Below, in pieces: positions 21,362 through 32,341 of a DNA stretch of 64,000 nt. A model generated the notes under the pieces. It was given only the letters and a program-made list of their open reading frames with translations, made no database searches and was not told the DNA's origin. The translations under genes and the position numbers were made by a program. This stretch comes from Blumeriella jaapii (taxonomy: Eukaryota > Ascomycota > Leotiomycetes > Helotiales > Drepanopezizaceae): positions 1,240,001 through 1,304,000 of the forward strand of contig VWND01000073.1 in the NCBI GenBank assembly GCA_009599575.1. The letters run 5' to 3'. Position 1 is the first letter of the stretch. Each line of letters begins with the position of its first letter.

Positions 21362-22583
21362 GGTTGCGAGAGATGAGGGGAGGAGCGGGGGGAGGGCTTG
21401 CGAGGAAGAGGCGTTGAGGACGGGTGTTGAGGTTGTGGAGTTGAGGGTTGATGGCGGGAGGATGAGGTTGCTGCGCAGGAATGCGAAGAAGGCTGGCTGG
21501 ATGGTCAGCGGGAGTGAAATATGAAGTACTAACTGTACAGTACACACGTATCTCAAGTCCTCATAGCGTCCCTTTGCGCGAAACGATCCACAAGGAGGAA
21601 ATCCAGAAATGCATTGCAACACCAACGCACAGGAGGGAAGAAAGGAAGGAGGAAGAAGAAGAAGAAGAAGAAGAAGAAGAAGAAGAAGAAACCGGAGAGA
21701 TAGCAAAAGAAGAGAAAAGGAACAGGCAGAGAAAGAAAAAGCGAAGGGGAGGGACCAAAGAGACACGTGACGACTGACTGGCACTAGTCCTCAAGCCCGG
21801 CACGATGTTGATCCCCTCCGCCACCACGCGGCTCACGTGCTGCTGGTGCTTGAACACATGTCTTGGCATCTTGTGCCTCCAACAAGTGTAAAGAAAGCAG
21901 TATCTACAGTATCTCTGTCACTCTCACTGCGACCACCGATCTGAATTGGGCCCGGGTGCCGCGGTGGTGGGGGTCCCGAATCTCCTATATATCGTGCACA
22001 CGGCTCCGGGGCGTATCGCTCGCGCACGTTTTCATTCGTCTGCGCCCGCCGATAAGTCGTGAGGTGACGGATAAGATCGCGGTGGCATTATTGGACGGAC
22101 CGCGTGTTGGGACGGAGAGCGACGGCTTCCGACTGATGCCGGATGACGCATTTTGCAGGAGGCTGGGGGGGGGGAAGCTTTTTGGAGATAAGTGAAGTAC
22201 TGTAAGTACGCGTATACAGAGCAGCCCGGGCTTCTGATCTGACGCTTGTGAGATGGACGGAGGAAGGGAAAAGGCATGTGAAGAGAGCGTTGGCTACCTA
22301 CCTAAGTAAGGTGGGAGATACCTTACCGTACGATGTCATCCCCTCCGCTGGGTTGAACTTGCGGTGAAAAGGAAGAACGGAAGGATTGGACATGGAAGAG
22401 TCTTTCGGGACGGTGACCCATCCCTACAGTCCCCGAGACTAATGTCAAAGCAACTACGGACATAACGATACTGTAAAATCAAAGCACCACCGAACGCTCG
22501 ACTCCTTGCCCAAACGCCTGATAAGATGTAGCCGGAATCGTAAAGCGTCTTCATTGCGGTTCCCAACGGGCCCTTCCAAGCCT
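21362..22583. other. Intergenic, with GAA microsatellite
   Basis: About 1.2 kb between the GNAT start and the carrier stop. GAA triplets run at 21652-21692. No gene is supported. Confidence 0.5.
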
Positions 22584-23659
22584 TCACTTTGTTATAAAGC
22601 CCAGATAATCGGCGACAATCAACACCACCATTCTGTCCCTAGTCAGCAAGCACTCTCTCATCAAGTCCTTACATGAACGACTCACGCATGCGGCGCAATC
22701 CTCACATAATAAGTACCAAAGCCTCGGTAAACCCTCAAGAGACCCTCCTCCTTCGCAACTTTCGTAAAGCAGTGCACCATCCCTCGATAGGGCAGACTGC
22801 CATCCGGCGCCCGGCTCTGCCTCTGCAACCTCGTCTTCACAAAGTCAAACGGCAGACTAAAGAAACTGGCGAAGAAGCCGCCGACCGCACTCGCCGTCAG
22901 CGTCTGCGCCCTCGGACTCAAGCTTGTGTCCTTGAGCCTCTGCTTCGCTTCCGAGAAGAACGCCAGTTGACCGAAGTTCAACCCCATGGCCCGGGCTACC
23001 GTTGGCGTGGCGCCGGCCCACAGGGCAACCAGGCCTTCGGATTTCGCAATGCTGCGGAGGGCGGCGATGACGGACCCGTAGTTCTTCCTCTCCGCCAGCG
23101 GCTTGAGACCGTCCGACTGCATGCGGATGAGAGCGAGGTCTGCGGGATTCCCAACCATAGCGGCAAGGGCACCGGCGGTGAGGCCGGCACCGGCACGCTC
23201 GGCGAAACCGACGCTCCTTCCCTTCTCTTTGGCTCGGGCAGTGAGGGACTTCATGAACGTGTCAAAGGATCCCAGGCGCGCCGTCGTGTAGACCGCCTGG
23301 CGGAGGAGGCCGGCTGAGAGCCCCGTGTAGAGATCCAGGACCTTTCCCGCGGCGATGATCTCCTTTGTCACGGACAGCGGGTTGGGTTTCGGGCCTGACT
23401 TGACCCCCTCGCCTGCCAGCTGTAGCCGAACCTTGACCATGTCGATGGGTTGAATAGCTGTGGTGGCGACCATGCCAGCCAGGCCTCCGTTGATGAAGGG
23501 CAGCGCTCCCCGCATGAACGGCGTATGGAGAAAGTCATTCTTGACAGCAACCGGGTCGGCTTTAGCGGCATCGGCCAACCGCTTCGTCGCATCGAGGGCC
23601 TCATAGCTTTTGTTCCGCGTCACCTCGGCGGCTTGCTTGATCGAGTTCGTCGTGGACAT
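22584..23659 (-). CDS. Mitochondrial carrier, 2-oxoglutarate/malate (OGC) type
   Basis: Inner-membrane antiporter of the SLC25 family, probably exchanging 2-oxoglutarate for malate. Exon 1 is 23659-22686 and a short exon 2 (22632-22584) adds MVVLIVADYLGFITK; together 340 residues. The three family signatures are present: PIDMVKVRLQ, PADLALIRMQ and PFDFVKTRLQ. The segment YTGLSAGLLRQAVYTTARLG closely resembles the animal oxoglutarate carrier. The intron (22685-22633) starts GTGAGT and ends ACAG. The N-terminal 40 residues are helical and charged and precede the first repeat. The frame is intact. Confidence 0.92.
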
Positions 23660-24819
23660 GCTGGGAGGCGGGGAGGATGCGGAGGGCAGATAGAGGGCTG
23701 GATCTGGCTAACCTTGTTCGCAGGCACCGCTCGTTGTCCGTCGACGTGGATGAGCAGGACACTGTTGAATGGGAGATGTATATAAGCAAGCCATCCGAGT
23801 CTATGAGTGGTGGGCGCAGTTTCGGGGCCGTCTCAGCATGGCCGGTTGGCGCATGGGATTAGAGCTTGAAGCCAACGTGTGACTTGCGCTTTCCTCTCGG
23901 CACTGGCTGGGATCGGAGGGCCAAAGGAGCCAAGTGAGGCAAAGGCTGCCCAGCGAGCCAACGAGCTGTGAGCGGGTGAGGATATTCGAGGTTCGGCTGC
24001 GCAGCTGCTCTGTGTATAGCCGTCCAGGCGTGGGAAGGCCAAAGCCGCAGCCGCGTTATCGCGATGCAGGAAAACGAGAGGGCAAGTATGTACTCACTGA
24101 CCGAGCAATCGCGCGCGCTATGCTGCTCTAGGCAAGAACACGACACGGTTGCCGAGTCGAGCGTTTCAGCCGAGTCGTTTCGTGGGCGGGAGCTTGGGTG
24201 ACAGGTGTCAGTGTCGAGTGATAAGCAGCTGGCAGGTATGTACTATATGTACTATAGGTACTGTAGGTGCTGTACTGATACAAATCTTCAATGGAACAAG
24301 AGGAGAAGGGGGTGAGGCGACGCATGTTGTGATACTGTACAGTACATGTCATGTCTACCGACGACAACAACTGCAAACCTAATCGCAAATGCAAATGCCA
24401 TGGTGCCACTCCCGTTTGACCGGAAGTGCGGGGTTGTTATCGTTCCAATGATGCCCCCCCCATCGTCAACACGACAAGACTAGCGACGATGCTGCCTGGG
24501 TCTCTGCTCTTAAGGCGAGTTTGGTATTGGGGGGAGAGAGAGGGCTTCTTCCTACACGTGTAAGAGCCGACGATACCTACAGTACAGTAGCGAAGGTTTC
24601 TACAGCACAGCCGGTATGTTCCGTGCTCTTCAGCATTGTACAGCACGACCAGGAAACAGCTTCACTTACCTCTAGACAATGAAGGCGGCTCACGGTTCAG
24701 AAACCACAGGCAACAGGCACACAGTGTTCATTCATCTCATATATTCATTACATGGCACAGCCTCTAAAGCTCGTTTCTAGACACAGTAAGCTGGAGGCCG
24801 CCGATGCGAGGCAAGTAAC
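23660..24819. other. Intergenic, with GTAC palindromes
   Basis: About 1.2 kb between the carrier start and the peptidase stop. GTAC-type pentamers occur at 24236-24350. No coding similarity is seen. Confidence 0.5.
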
Positions 24820-26002
24820 TCACAGCTCCATCTTCCTTTTCTCCTTGACCTTTTCCTGCCGGGACGCGGGGGTGGGGAAGTAACCCTCCAGGTCCATCCA
24901 CTCCCCGACAAACGCCGTCACCATCCGCGCCCAGTCTTCTACCGTGGGCAGATCGAGATGCTCTCCATCGTCCTCCATCTTGTGCCACACGCTCGGGAAG
25001 GGCGTGGGGATGATGTGCAGGACCTCCACACCACGAGCCATGAAAGGAATATGGTCGTCTTGAACGCCCCACACATCACGGAATTGGTCATGTCCTTTGT
25101 CAAACTCGGGGAGAAACGGTGTCGGCGCGACGGATTGCTGGAGGTTCAACCCACGAAGTCGGCTTTCAATCGTCGATAGGGCCTGGTATGCCCAGTGCGT
25201 GGTTTTGAAGTACGAAGGTACTTGGGGATTGGGCGACCCAAGTAAGTCGAGGAGGAGGAAGAGTGTGATTGAATTCAGAAAGGAGTGGTAGGTAGACATC
25301 GCAGCGTGCGGAGTAGCATCCCATTCTTCCGCCAGGGCTCTACAGAGTCAGAGTCAGCATACCGCGGAGAGCAGCCGGAACACATACATACCTCGCTCCA
25401 TACAGGGAATCGGTGTCGGTCCAGCTTACAAAAGCCTCTTCTCCATCCAAGAGGATAATCTGCACTCCCTTCTCTTCCTCCAACTCACTCGTCCCCTCGG
25501 CTTTCATGGCATCCCACTTCTTCGTCAACGCCTCGTCCACACTCCGGGCGGCGTGCATTATCATCGCGCAAGGTGCCGCACTGTCCGTCGCCCCAATGAA
25601 GCCCGCCGGAGTCAACTTCGAGTCAAAATGCGCGACCAGCGCCAGCCTTCCGACATCGCCAACCTTGGACCACGGCGGGTCGCGCGTCACTATGATGTTG
25701 GTAAAGGGGACCTCTTTCTTTCCCGTTGCAGGCGTCGTTGCAGTCGAGTTCTGGAACTCGATTTTCCAATTGGGCAGGTTTGCCGTGAACCAGTCCACGA
25801 AGTGTCGCTGTACAGCCACGTTCCCTGGCGTTCCTGGGACCCGGGGAACCAGTATAGGGGCCAGGATGGAGCCCGTCTTGAGATCGAAGTCTGCGCCGGC
25901 GGCTGGCAGATTCCGGAGCGTTTCGTCGGACAAAGGAGTGTAGGCTGTGACGCCGAGAAGGGCGCAGAGCAGGTACAAGAGTCGCAAGAAAGGCCGATCC
26001 AT
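24820..26002 (-). CDS. Secreted M28-type glutaminyl-peptide cyclotransferase-like protein
   Basis: Zinc-dependent enzyme of the M28/QPCT group, which forms N-terminal pyroglutamate or acts as an aminopeptidase. Exon 1 is 26002-25392 and exon 2 is 25339-24820, giving 376 residues. Residues 1-20 are a signal peptide (MDRPFLRLLYLLCALLGVTA). Metal-site motifs visible are LVALVAHFDSK-type (LALVAHFDSK), GATDSAAPCA, LLDGEEAF and QDDHIPFMARGVEVLHIIP. The tail around TPFPSVWHKMEDD completes the site. The intron (25391-25340) starts GTATGT and splits the Arg codon of YGA(R)ALAEEW. The gene is divergent from ADE8 with 293 bp between the starts. Confidence 0.88.
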
Positions 26003-26295
26003 GTTGATGTGAAAAAGGGGGAGAGCCGAGAAGTCTAGAACGGCTCTCTTCTCAGCATCATGACCACTTTGCGGGTGCAATTGGTGCGTCGGTAAGTTCG
26101 TGATGCTCCTGGAAAAACAATCTGGCTTGATCGATAGCCTGCGTGCTACCGCGCGCTTGAGGCGTCAAAATACCTTGGCATCAGGCTTTGCCGCCAAATT
26201 TCTGTTTTCTCGACGGTACAGTCTCTGACCCCGCCCATCCTCACCCCGCGTTCCCACCATTTCGAGCATCTATCTATTCACGTTGTTTCTCAGCC
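26003..26295. promoter_or_regulatory. Divergent promoter region, QPCT-like gene and ADE8
   Basis: 293 bp separate the two outward-facing starts. I see no unmistakable TATA box or known operator. No Bas1/Gcn4-type TGACTC stands out. Confidence 0.4.
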
Positions 26296-26982
26296 ATGCT
26301 CGAAATGCACGATCCCCCGACTACAAGAGCCACGGTCCTCATCTCGGGCGAGGGCTCGAATCTGCAAGCGCTCATCGATGCCACGACGTCGACCATGCCG
26401 TACCTCAACATCGTCCGAGTCATCTCGAACAAGGCCAAGGCCAACGGCCTCAATCGCGCCTCTGCAGCGTCCATACCGACCACATACCACAACCTCGTGA
26501 GCGGGAAATACCAGGCGCCCGGCGAGAACGACCAGGCGATCAAAGCGGCTGCGCGTGAGAAGTACGACGCAGACCTTGCCGAGATGGTGCTCGCTGACGC
26601 GCCCGACATCGTCATCTGCGCGGGCTGGATGCACATTGTGACGCTCAAGTTCCTGGATCCCCTGGCGGCGAGAAAAGTGCCGGTGATCAATTTGCACCCC
26701 GCGCTACCGGGCATGTACGATGGCATCGAGGCGATTGCGAGGGCCTACGAGGACTACCAGAAGGGCAAGCTGGACAACGACGAGACGGGCATCATGATCC
26801 ACTATGTGATCAGCGAGGTGGATCGCGGGGAGCCGATCGTGGTGCGGAAGATCAAGTGCAACACGCCTGAGACGCTGGAGGAGCTGAAGACGAGGATACA
26901 CGAGCATGAGCACCAGCTTATACTTGAGGGGACGGCGATGGCGATCATCAGGCTGTGGGAAGAGAGGAGCCAGAGTGTTTGA
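26296..26982 (+). CDS. ADE8: Phosphoribosylglycinamide formyltransferase
   Basis: Transfers formyl from 10-formyl-THF to GAR in purine synthesis. The 228-residue monofunctional protein has VLISGEGSNLQALIDA (phosphate loop), VISNKAKANGLNRA, and the catalytic block VINLHPALPGMYDG, where Asn and His of N-x-H act. The conserved Asp is in VISEVDRGEPIVV. The start at 26296 (MLEMHDPPTTRATVLISG) gives a short head before the first strand; an in-frame ATG at 26188 would add a poor extension. No intron is needed and the frame is intact. Confidence 0.95.
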   Translation: MLEMHDPPTTRATVLISGEGSNLQALIDATTSTMPYLNIVRVISNKAKANGLNRASAASIPTTYHNLVSGKYQAPGENDQAIKAAAREKYDADLAEMVLADAPDIVICAGWMHIVTLKFLDPLAARKVPVINLHPALPGMYDGIEAIARAYEDYQKGKLDNDETGIMIHYVISEVDRGEPIVVRKIKCNTPETLEELKTRIHEHEHQLILEGTAMAIIRLWEERSQSV

Positions 26983-27417
26983 GAGCTTGGGAGAAGAACG
27001 GAGATCATTCAAGGTCACCGAAGCCCTCGAGCGTGGGCCATGCGCACCACCGCCTTGCGCCTTCGCCTCTCCAGTAAAGACTGGCAATGCGTTGTACTGT
27101 ACATCTTCGAACCAGCTTGGATAGAGCCACGGAAGTCAAGAAGAGTGTGTGTGCGACGCCGGATTGGCTATTGGTAGCAGGAAGGAAGGGTGATGGATGA
27201 CCAGGCCCCAGACGACCATGTTTGGCCAGAATTAAAGGCGACGCAAAAAGAATCGTCCAAACCACCTATGAACCATACATGAATACAAGACAGCTCTAGT
27301 CGTACAATCGGGGCCTTTTAGAACCATGTGCCGTACACCACGGCACCGAGCCCATTCGCAATGCCCCATTTCCCCGCTCCTACTCTTTCTGTTCCCCTCC
27401 ACCACCTGTTGGCATTA
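26983..27417. other. Convergent 3' intergenic region
   Basis: 435 bp between the ADE8 stop and the DUF3074 gene stop. No gene or repeat recognised. Confidence 0.5.
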
Positions 27418-28431
27418 TCAGGCACCACTGGCACCGCTGGCACCGCTGGCACCGCTGGCACCGCTGGCACCCTCGCCCGTCTTGCCCCCCCGCTGACTCG
27501 GAATCCAAGTCATGAACATCTCCACGTCCTTCGCGACGGCACTGGGCACAGCCATGTTTTGCATCCATTGCGGCACCAGCCCTCCCGCATCACTCGCGGT
27601 GCCCATGATCCATTCCACCTCGCCGTTGTCAGGCAGCAGCCTGATTCTCTCCACCGACGCATACCTCGCCACCACCAGGCTCTTGTCCCTCGCGTACTGC
27701 GCATATGGGCTCTTTGCAAAATCATGAATCGGTATACTCACCACCACGAACTCCTTCACCCCGCGCCGACTCGCGGCGAGCTGCAGCACAGGAAAGGTGC
27801 GGTTTTTCAAGGGCTTCGGGTCGATCCTATGCGTCATCTCCTCCACCAGCATGAGCACATCCGCCCACGTCTCCCCTCTCACCTCGACCTCGATGCCCTG
27901 ACAGTCCCAGCTCATGGCTTGCCGCTGCCCGATGACGGTCGGCGTAAAGGCCTTCTCACTCTCCGCGTGGTGATCTTTGAAGGCGTGCACGAACTCGGCC
28001 CAGCTGGCGGTTCCGGCCTCGGCTGCGTCGCGGTGACAGCTGCGCCGACAGAACCACGCCTCATCCTTGCGGTCGGGCGTCAGTCGCGACATGCCCTCCA
28101 CCTGGTCCAGCTCCTTGCCCGACACGACGCGCTCGTAGACGTGAACGGGCGCGGCGCTGGCCGCGTAGGACCTGGGCGGGCCCTTGGGTTTCCACGTCGC
28201 CGCGGCGCCGGACTTGGGCGCGACGCCGTCGATGAAGGGGATGGCCTCGGAGAGGACCTGTTGGATGAAGGTCTCGAGCGAGGGAGCAGCGAGGCCGGCG
28301 GGGGCGGGCTGCGGGCCTGTGCCTGTGCCGCATGTGGGGTTGGCTGTGCTCGCGACCCCGAGGCCTCCCGTGGGCAACTGGGAGACGGAGATGCCTTCGA
28401 GACGAAGCCACGGTCCGAGGACGTCCGCCAT
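27418..28431 (-). CDS. DUF3074 (START-like fold) protein
   Basis: A 337-residue protein of the fungal DUF3074 family, whose function is unknown; a lipid-binding START-like fold has been suggested for it. Typical segments are WFCRRSCHRD, GTASWAEFVHAF, EMTHRIDPKPLKNRTFPVLQ, KEFVVVSIPIHDF and VEWIMGTASDAGGLVPQWMQ. The start at 28431 (MADVLGPWLRLEG) is the first ATG before similarity; the frame stays open upstream into a GTACA satellite, which is not coding. The C-terminus is a run of Gly-Ala-Ser triplets encoded by a 9-bp minisatellite (27421-27471), beyond the conserved domain. Confidence 0.85.
   Translation of the reverse strand: MADVLGPWLRLEGISVSQLPTGGLGVASTANPTCGTGTGPQPAPAGLAAPSLETFIQQVLSEAIPFIDGVAPKSGAAATWKPKGPPRSYAASAAPVHVYERVVSGKELDQVEGMSRLTPDRKDEAWFCRRSCHRDAAEAGTASWAEFVHAFKDHHAESEKAFTPTVIGQRQAMSWDCQGIEVEVRGETWADVLMLVEEMTHRIDPKPLKNRTFPVLQLAASRRGVKEFVVVSIPIHDFAKSPYAQYARDKSLVVARYASVERIRLLPDNGEVEWIMGTASDAGGLVPQWMQNMAVPSAVAKDVEMFMTWIPSQRGGKTGEGASGASGASGASGASGA
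27421..27471. repeat. 9-bp coding minisatellite (GGCACCGCT)n
   Basis: Five to six copies of GGCACCGCT/GGCACCACT encode the Gly-Ala-Ser repeat tail of the DUF3074 protein, right up to its stop codon. Confidence 0.92.
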
Positions 28432-28781
28432 CCTACAGTATCCCGTCTTGGGGACTCGGTGTATACAGTATGCCCTTTTCGCGCGAAGGCCGAACGGAGA
28501 GCTCGGCGATCCGTCTCCGCGCCGCCCTGGAGTTGGCTGCCGTGTTGGACCCGGTGGGCGGCGACGCGGTGGGGACGCGGTGGGGATGCGGCCGTGGGCG
28601 TGTACCAGAAATGCGAAGTGAAACGCAAACTCTGATTGATGGATTCGCTTGTTTCGACGTTCCGATGTTTGGGAGTGAAGGTCTGTGGACGTGCTGTTGA
28701 CATTGTCCTCCGCAGGCGGGGGATACGGCAGGCCACAGACGTCTCGTCTACACACACTGTCGTCCCTGTGCGCTACAGTAT

Positions 28782-28870
28782 GTACAGTACAGTACAGTAC
28801 AGTACAGTACAGTACAGTACAGTACAGTACAGTACAGTACAGTACAGTACAGTACAGTACTGTACAGTAC
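28782..28870. repeat. (AGTAC)n pentanucleotide satellite, about 17 copies
   Basis: An uninterrupted run of AGTAC pentamers, ending in TGTACAGTAC. It is the longest of many GTACAGTAC-type clusters in intergenic DNA here. Confidence 0.97.
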
Positions 28871-30786
28871 ACAGATGTACAGTACCGTACCGGACGCATT
28901 GTCTACTGACTGATGCTCCGCTGCGCTGCATCAGGGGCGATGGCGATGCGATGGCGATGGCGATCAGGGCGGCCTTGGCGCATTGCGACAAGATGGAAAG
29001 TATCGTCGAGGGCTCTCCTGTGCTCCCCCCTTCTCCCTCCCTCCTTTCCACCGTTCCCTGGCTCACATCTCACGGGCAGCGAAGCCGAGCTGTCATCGAA
29101 TCACTGGCACTGCTGACGTACTGCATGAGGTGTCGGTCTCAGCCGTGTACACATACCGGTCCCGTACAGACAGTCCTGTACGATTATTTACTTCTTTCAG
29201 CTCGGCGACGCCACCACCAACCAAGAAATCCCAACTGGACTGTACACACACATACAGTACATCCGGTACCACGCACCGTACCGTACCGTACCGTACAGTA
29301 CAGTCCTCGGATTTGCTTATCTGGGTGGGCTCGCCTCGCGCACTCGCGCGTTACAGTAGAAGGCAAAAGCTTCCCGTCAAGTTCTCGCGACTCGCGAGCA
29401 CGAACTCTGAATGGCCGGGTCCGAGCTTACTTGCTCCGTACTACAGTACAGTACAGTTCAGTACAGTCCCGTCCCTCCAGAGCTTACTGTACTGTATGTA
29501 CTGTACTGGACGGGACCGTAGCTCGTCCCCCTCTCGACCCTGAATCCGGCGTACACGGACGAAGGGGTCGGACGGACCTCCCAGCGTCTGCTTCGAGCCG
29601 AACCCCGAGGTTCGCGAAGGGAGGAATAGCCGAGCGAAAAAGAGAATTCGGCATTCCATTCCACGAAGGAGATTGTGTTCCTGGCGTCAAGGGCAAGTGA
29701 GACGCGCGAGCTCTCGGCACGAAGCCAAAAGACCATGGACGGTACCGGATGCAGTCAGTCGGGATACGGAGGGATGTCTCCCATCTATCGCGTTCTCGGG
29801 TTGTCAGGCCATGCGATTTGGCATGACTTGCATGATCCCCGGTGCTCTTGCGACTGTCCCCAGGGAGGGTTGGTGGTGGGTGGTACTGTACACAGTACAG
29901 TAGGTACTGTACTGTGTACAGTCTATCCAGTCCACGGTACCGTACGGTACAGTACATACATACTGTACTGTATGTATGTACGTACCGCACCAGGTACAGC
30001 CGTGTACAGTGAATCCCGTACACTGTGACGGTACAGTACGGTACACTGCGAAGAGAATCTCCCTCTCCATCCATCTTCATCTCTACCTCCATATCCCTCC
30101 CCCTCCATATCCCTCCCCTCCCTCTCCATCTGCCTCCCCCCCCTCTCCCTCCAGGTGTCGTCGGCGCATGGAATGGCGACCTGAAACTTTTGGCATCGTC
30201 GATGTTTCTTCTCATTCCGGAAGAAGGTTCAATACTGTCGAGTCTGGCACCCCGTTCGCCGTCGGCGCACCGTAGGTTCTAGAAGAGGCGGAGCTTTCCA
30301 TGCAACCCTGCCGCACGATGAAGGCTGCCGCGCCGTGAAACATCCTCCTCGGCGCCGCCCCCTATTTGGAGCGCGTTGAGAGTTTCCCTCTGAGTTCCCC
30401 CGTGCGAACTGTGCGCCCGCACACAAAGTATTTTGGGGGAGACGTGCGCACGCGGCCCGAAACGGACTAGCGGGCCCGGGGCGGCTCTGGCTCGAGCGAC
30501 GGTGTCCTGAACATAAAGGCCAGATCTGCCCGCCCTCCAGACGGCGCTTTCTCTCTCGCTCATGCCACTGCCATCCGCCTTCCAGCCCGCCCATCCTCCT
30601 CCACCGCGGCTTTGACAGCTGATTGGCTCTTGGTGCGCGCCCGCGGCTTCTTCTTCTTCTTCTTCTTTGTCACCTGACCGGGGCCGGCCCGACTCGTCAC
30701 GCGTCACGTTACTCGTCCCACGCCTCTCGCTCTCTCTCCCCCCACAAGAGGCCACCTGTCCTTGTCCCTATTTATTACTCACCATT

Positions 30787-30813
30787 ATGGGCGCGGGTCT
30801 CGATTGCACCTAG
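30787..30813 (+). promoter_or_regulatory. Candidate upstream ORF in hacA leader
   Basis: A short frame ATG GGC ... TAG encodes MGAGLDCT, about 270 bp before the hacA start. A uORF in the long leader represses hac1 translation in Trichoderma and Aspergillus relatives. Whether this one is transcribed depends on the transcription start, which I cannot see. Confidence 0.4.
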
Positions 30814-31085
30814 CGCACCCTTCCTCTCCACACCCCAACCAACAACGACTGTCCTCACATCTCACATCTCACTCACATCACATCACATCTCACTCACATC
30901 TCACTCACATACCACTCACCTCTCACCTCTCACCTCTCACCACTCGTCTCTCGTATCTTCATCTCTCTTCTCCCCCTCACCCACGAACACCCACCAGTCT
31001 CGGCATCCCCCCGTCGCCCAGATCATCGCCCTCGACCAGCCTCGACCACGCTCGCACCCCCCCTCCCTCGACGCGACCTCCCGTC

Positions 31086-32341
31086 ATGTCGACGCCGCAG
31101 GTCAAGTTCGAGTCGCCCGTCGACAGCCTCGCCGACAGCTTCGTCTCGACGCCCGGCACCGCATACCCGTCCCTCTTCCACCCGCCCGACACCATGGACC
31201 CGTCCGAAGTCATGACGCCGCAGTCCTACGAGGACGAGAGCATGTTCGGCGGCTCCATGAACGGCAGCATGGCGGGCACCCCCGCCCCCGAGAAGAAGCA
31301 GGTCAAGAAGCGCAAGTCGTGGGGCCAGCAACTGCCAGAACCCAAGACGAACCTCCCGCCGAGGTACGTAGCCCGCCGGCGCCCTCCCGCCCCCCTCTCC
31401 CCTCTCCTCCCCCCTCCCCCCGAGACCATTCGCTGATGCCGCCGGCGCAGGAAACGTGCCAAGACGGAAGACGAGAAGGAGCAACGCCGGGTCGAGCGAG
31501 TCCTCCGCAATCGCCGCGCGGCCCAGTCGTCGCGGGAGCGCAAGCGCCAAGAGGTCGAGGCGCTCGAGCTGCAGAAGCAGGTGGTCGAGCAAACCAATGC
31601 CGATCTCCTCAAGCGTCTGCAGGAGTCGGAGGCCCGGAACGCGGCCCTAGAGCGCCAACTCCAGCAGATGAGCGGTGGTATGAAGGCTTTCCATTCCTCA
31701 TCGTCCGTTGCCTCGTCCCCGGGAGCCGCGGAACCGCTTCGACACACACCCAGACCATCCATCACCTTTTCGCAGAACCTCTTCGGTCCAAGCGATGCTG
31801 ACCAAGTTCCCATCAGCGCACAACCTGTTGTCGATGCGGCGATAGTCCGCACCGTCAACCCGGCCTCGCTCTCGCCCGAGATGAGCCCTGTGGATGCGAC
31901 CTCCAACGCCCACTCCTCCGACGTGACACAACATCCTGCCGCGGTGTTGTGCGACCTGCCGTGTCCGTCGGAGGGGCCCCGGCCCTGGAGTTCGAGGTCA
32001 ACAGCTTCCATCTCTCGCATCTGGACGGTCCTCGCGATGATCCAGCTGGGTACGAGGACTATCTCGACCTTCCTGCACCCACTAAGTCGGATCTTGACGT
32101 CTTTGAAAACCGGGTCCTCCCTACCACCGACCAGTTCGATCATTTCCTTAATCATGTGGATCACGACCACGACCTCGTCTTTGACGAGTACCAGTTCGAT
32201 GAGTTCCTCAACCACGACGACCCGCCTGCGCCCGAGATTCAGTCTGCGGATCCGCTTGCTGAGAAGACTGCTAGCCTGCAACCCCCATTTGGCGCGTCCA
32301 CTTCAGGATGCGACGGTGGCCATGTTGCGGTCAGCGTCTGA
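31086..32341 (+). CDS. hacA: HacA/Hac1 bZIP transcription factor of the unfolded protein response
   Basis: Master regulator of the unfolded-protein response. Exon 1 is 31086-31363; a normal 87-nt intron (31364-31450, GTACGT...GCAG) follows. The basic region KRAKTEDEKEQRRVERVLRNRRAAQSSRERKRQE (N-x7-R) and leucine zipper lie at about residues 93-160. Downstream, the bZIP frame reads HPAAVLCDLP; without further processing it runs to 32645 in unrelated sequence (490 residues). Removing 20 nt at 31962-31981 shifts into a frame encoding ALEFEVNSFHLSHLDG...FDEYQFDEFL...CDGGHVAVSV, ending at 32341. This acidic, aromatic tail is typical of induced HacA, and the spliced protein is 382 residues. The excision is expected to be performed by Ire1 rather than the spliceosome. 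Confidence 0.93.
31951..31988 (+). promoter_or_regulatory. Ire1-type unconventional 20-nt intron and hairpins
   Basis: The predicted intron is 31962-31981. CCG occurs at both borders, so shifting the cut by up to three bases (31959-31978) gives the same mRNA. At the 5' site CTGCCGT (31956-31962) matches the CNGCNGN seven-base Ire1 loop and is flanked by GAC/GTC. At the 3' site AGGG (31972-31975) pairs with CCCT (31983-31986), leaving a seven-base loop. No GT-AG borders exist. The 20-nt length equals that reported for filamentous fungal hac1/hacA. Confidence 0.85.

Larger units (their letters stand above)
28432..31085. other. 2.65-kb divergent intergenic region, satellite-rich, 5' leader of hacA
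   Basis: Separates the DUF3074 gene from hacA. It includes the AGTAC satellite at 28782-28870 and further GTAC palindromes (29160-29520, 29880-30060). Closer to hacA there is a CT-rich leader made of CTCACAT/CTCACCT repeats (30855-30945), typical of a long fungal 5' UTR. Open frames in this region are products of the repeats or of the CT-rich leader. Confidence 0.65.

Noticed and set aside
21362..21784. N-terminal extension of the GNAT frame upstream of 21361
   Set aside because: The extension is Ser/Leu/Phe low complexity from the GAA/CTT tract; the ATG at 21361 starts plausible protein.
28636..29700. 354-codon open frame on the plus strand
   Set aside because: It reads through the AGTAC satellite (VQYST repeats) and lacks protein-like composition.
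29484..30215. 243-codon open frame on the minus strand
   Set aside because: Composed largely of GTAC pentamer and CT-rich leader translation (Tyr/Thr/Val/Cys runs) with no family match.
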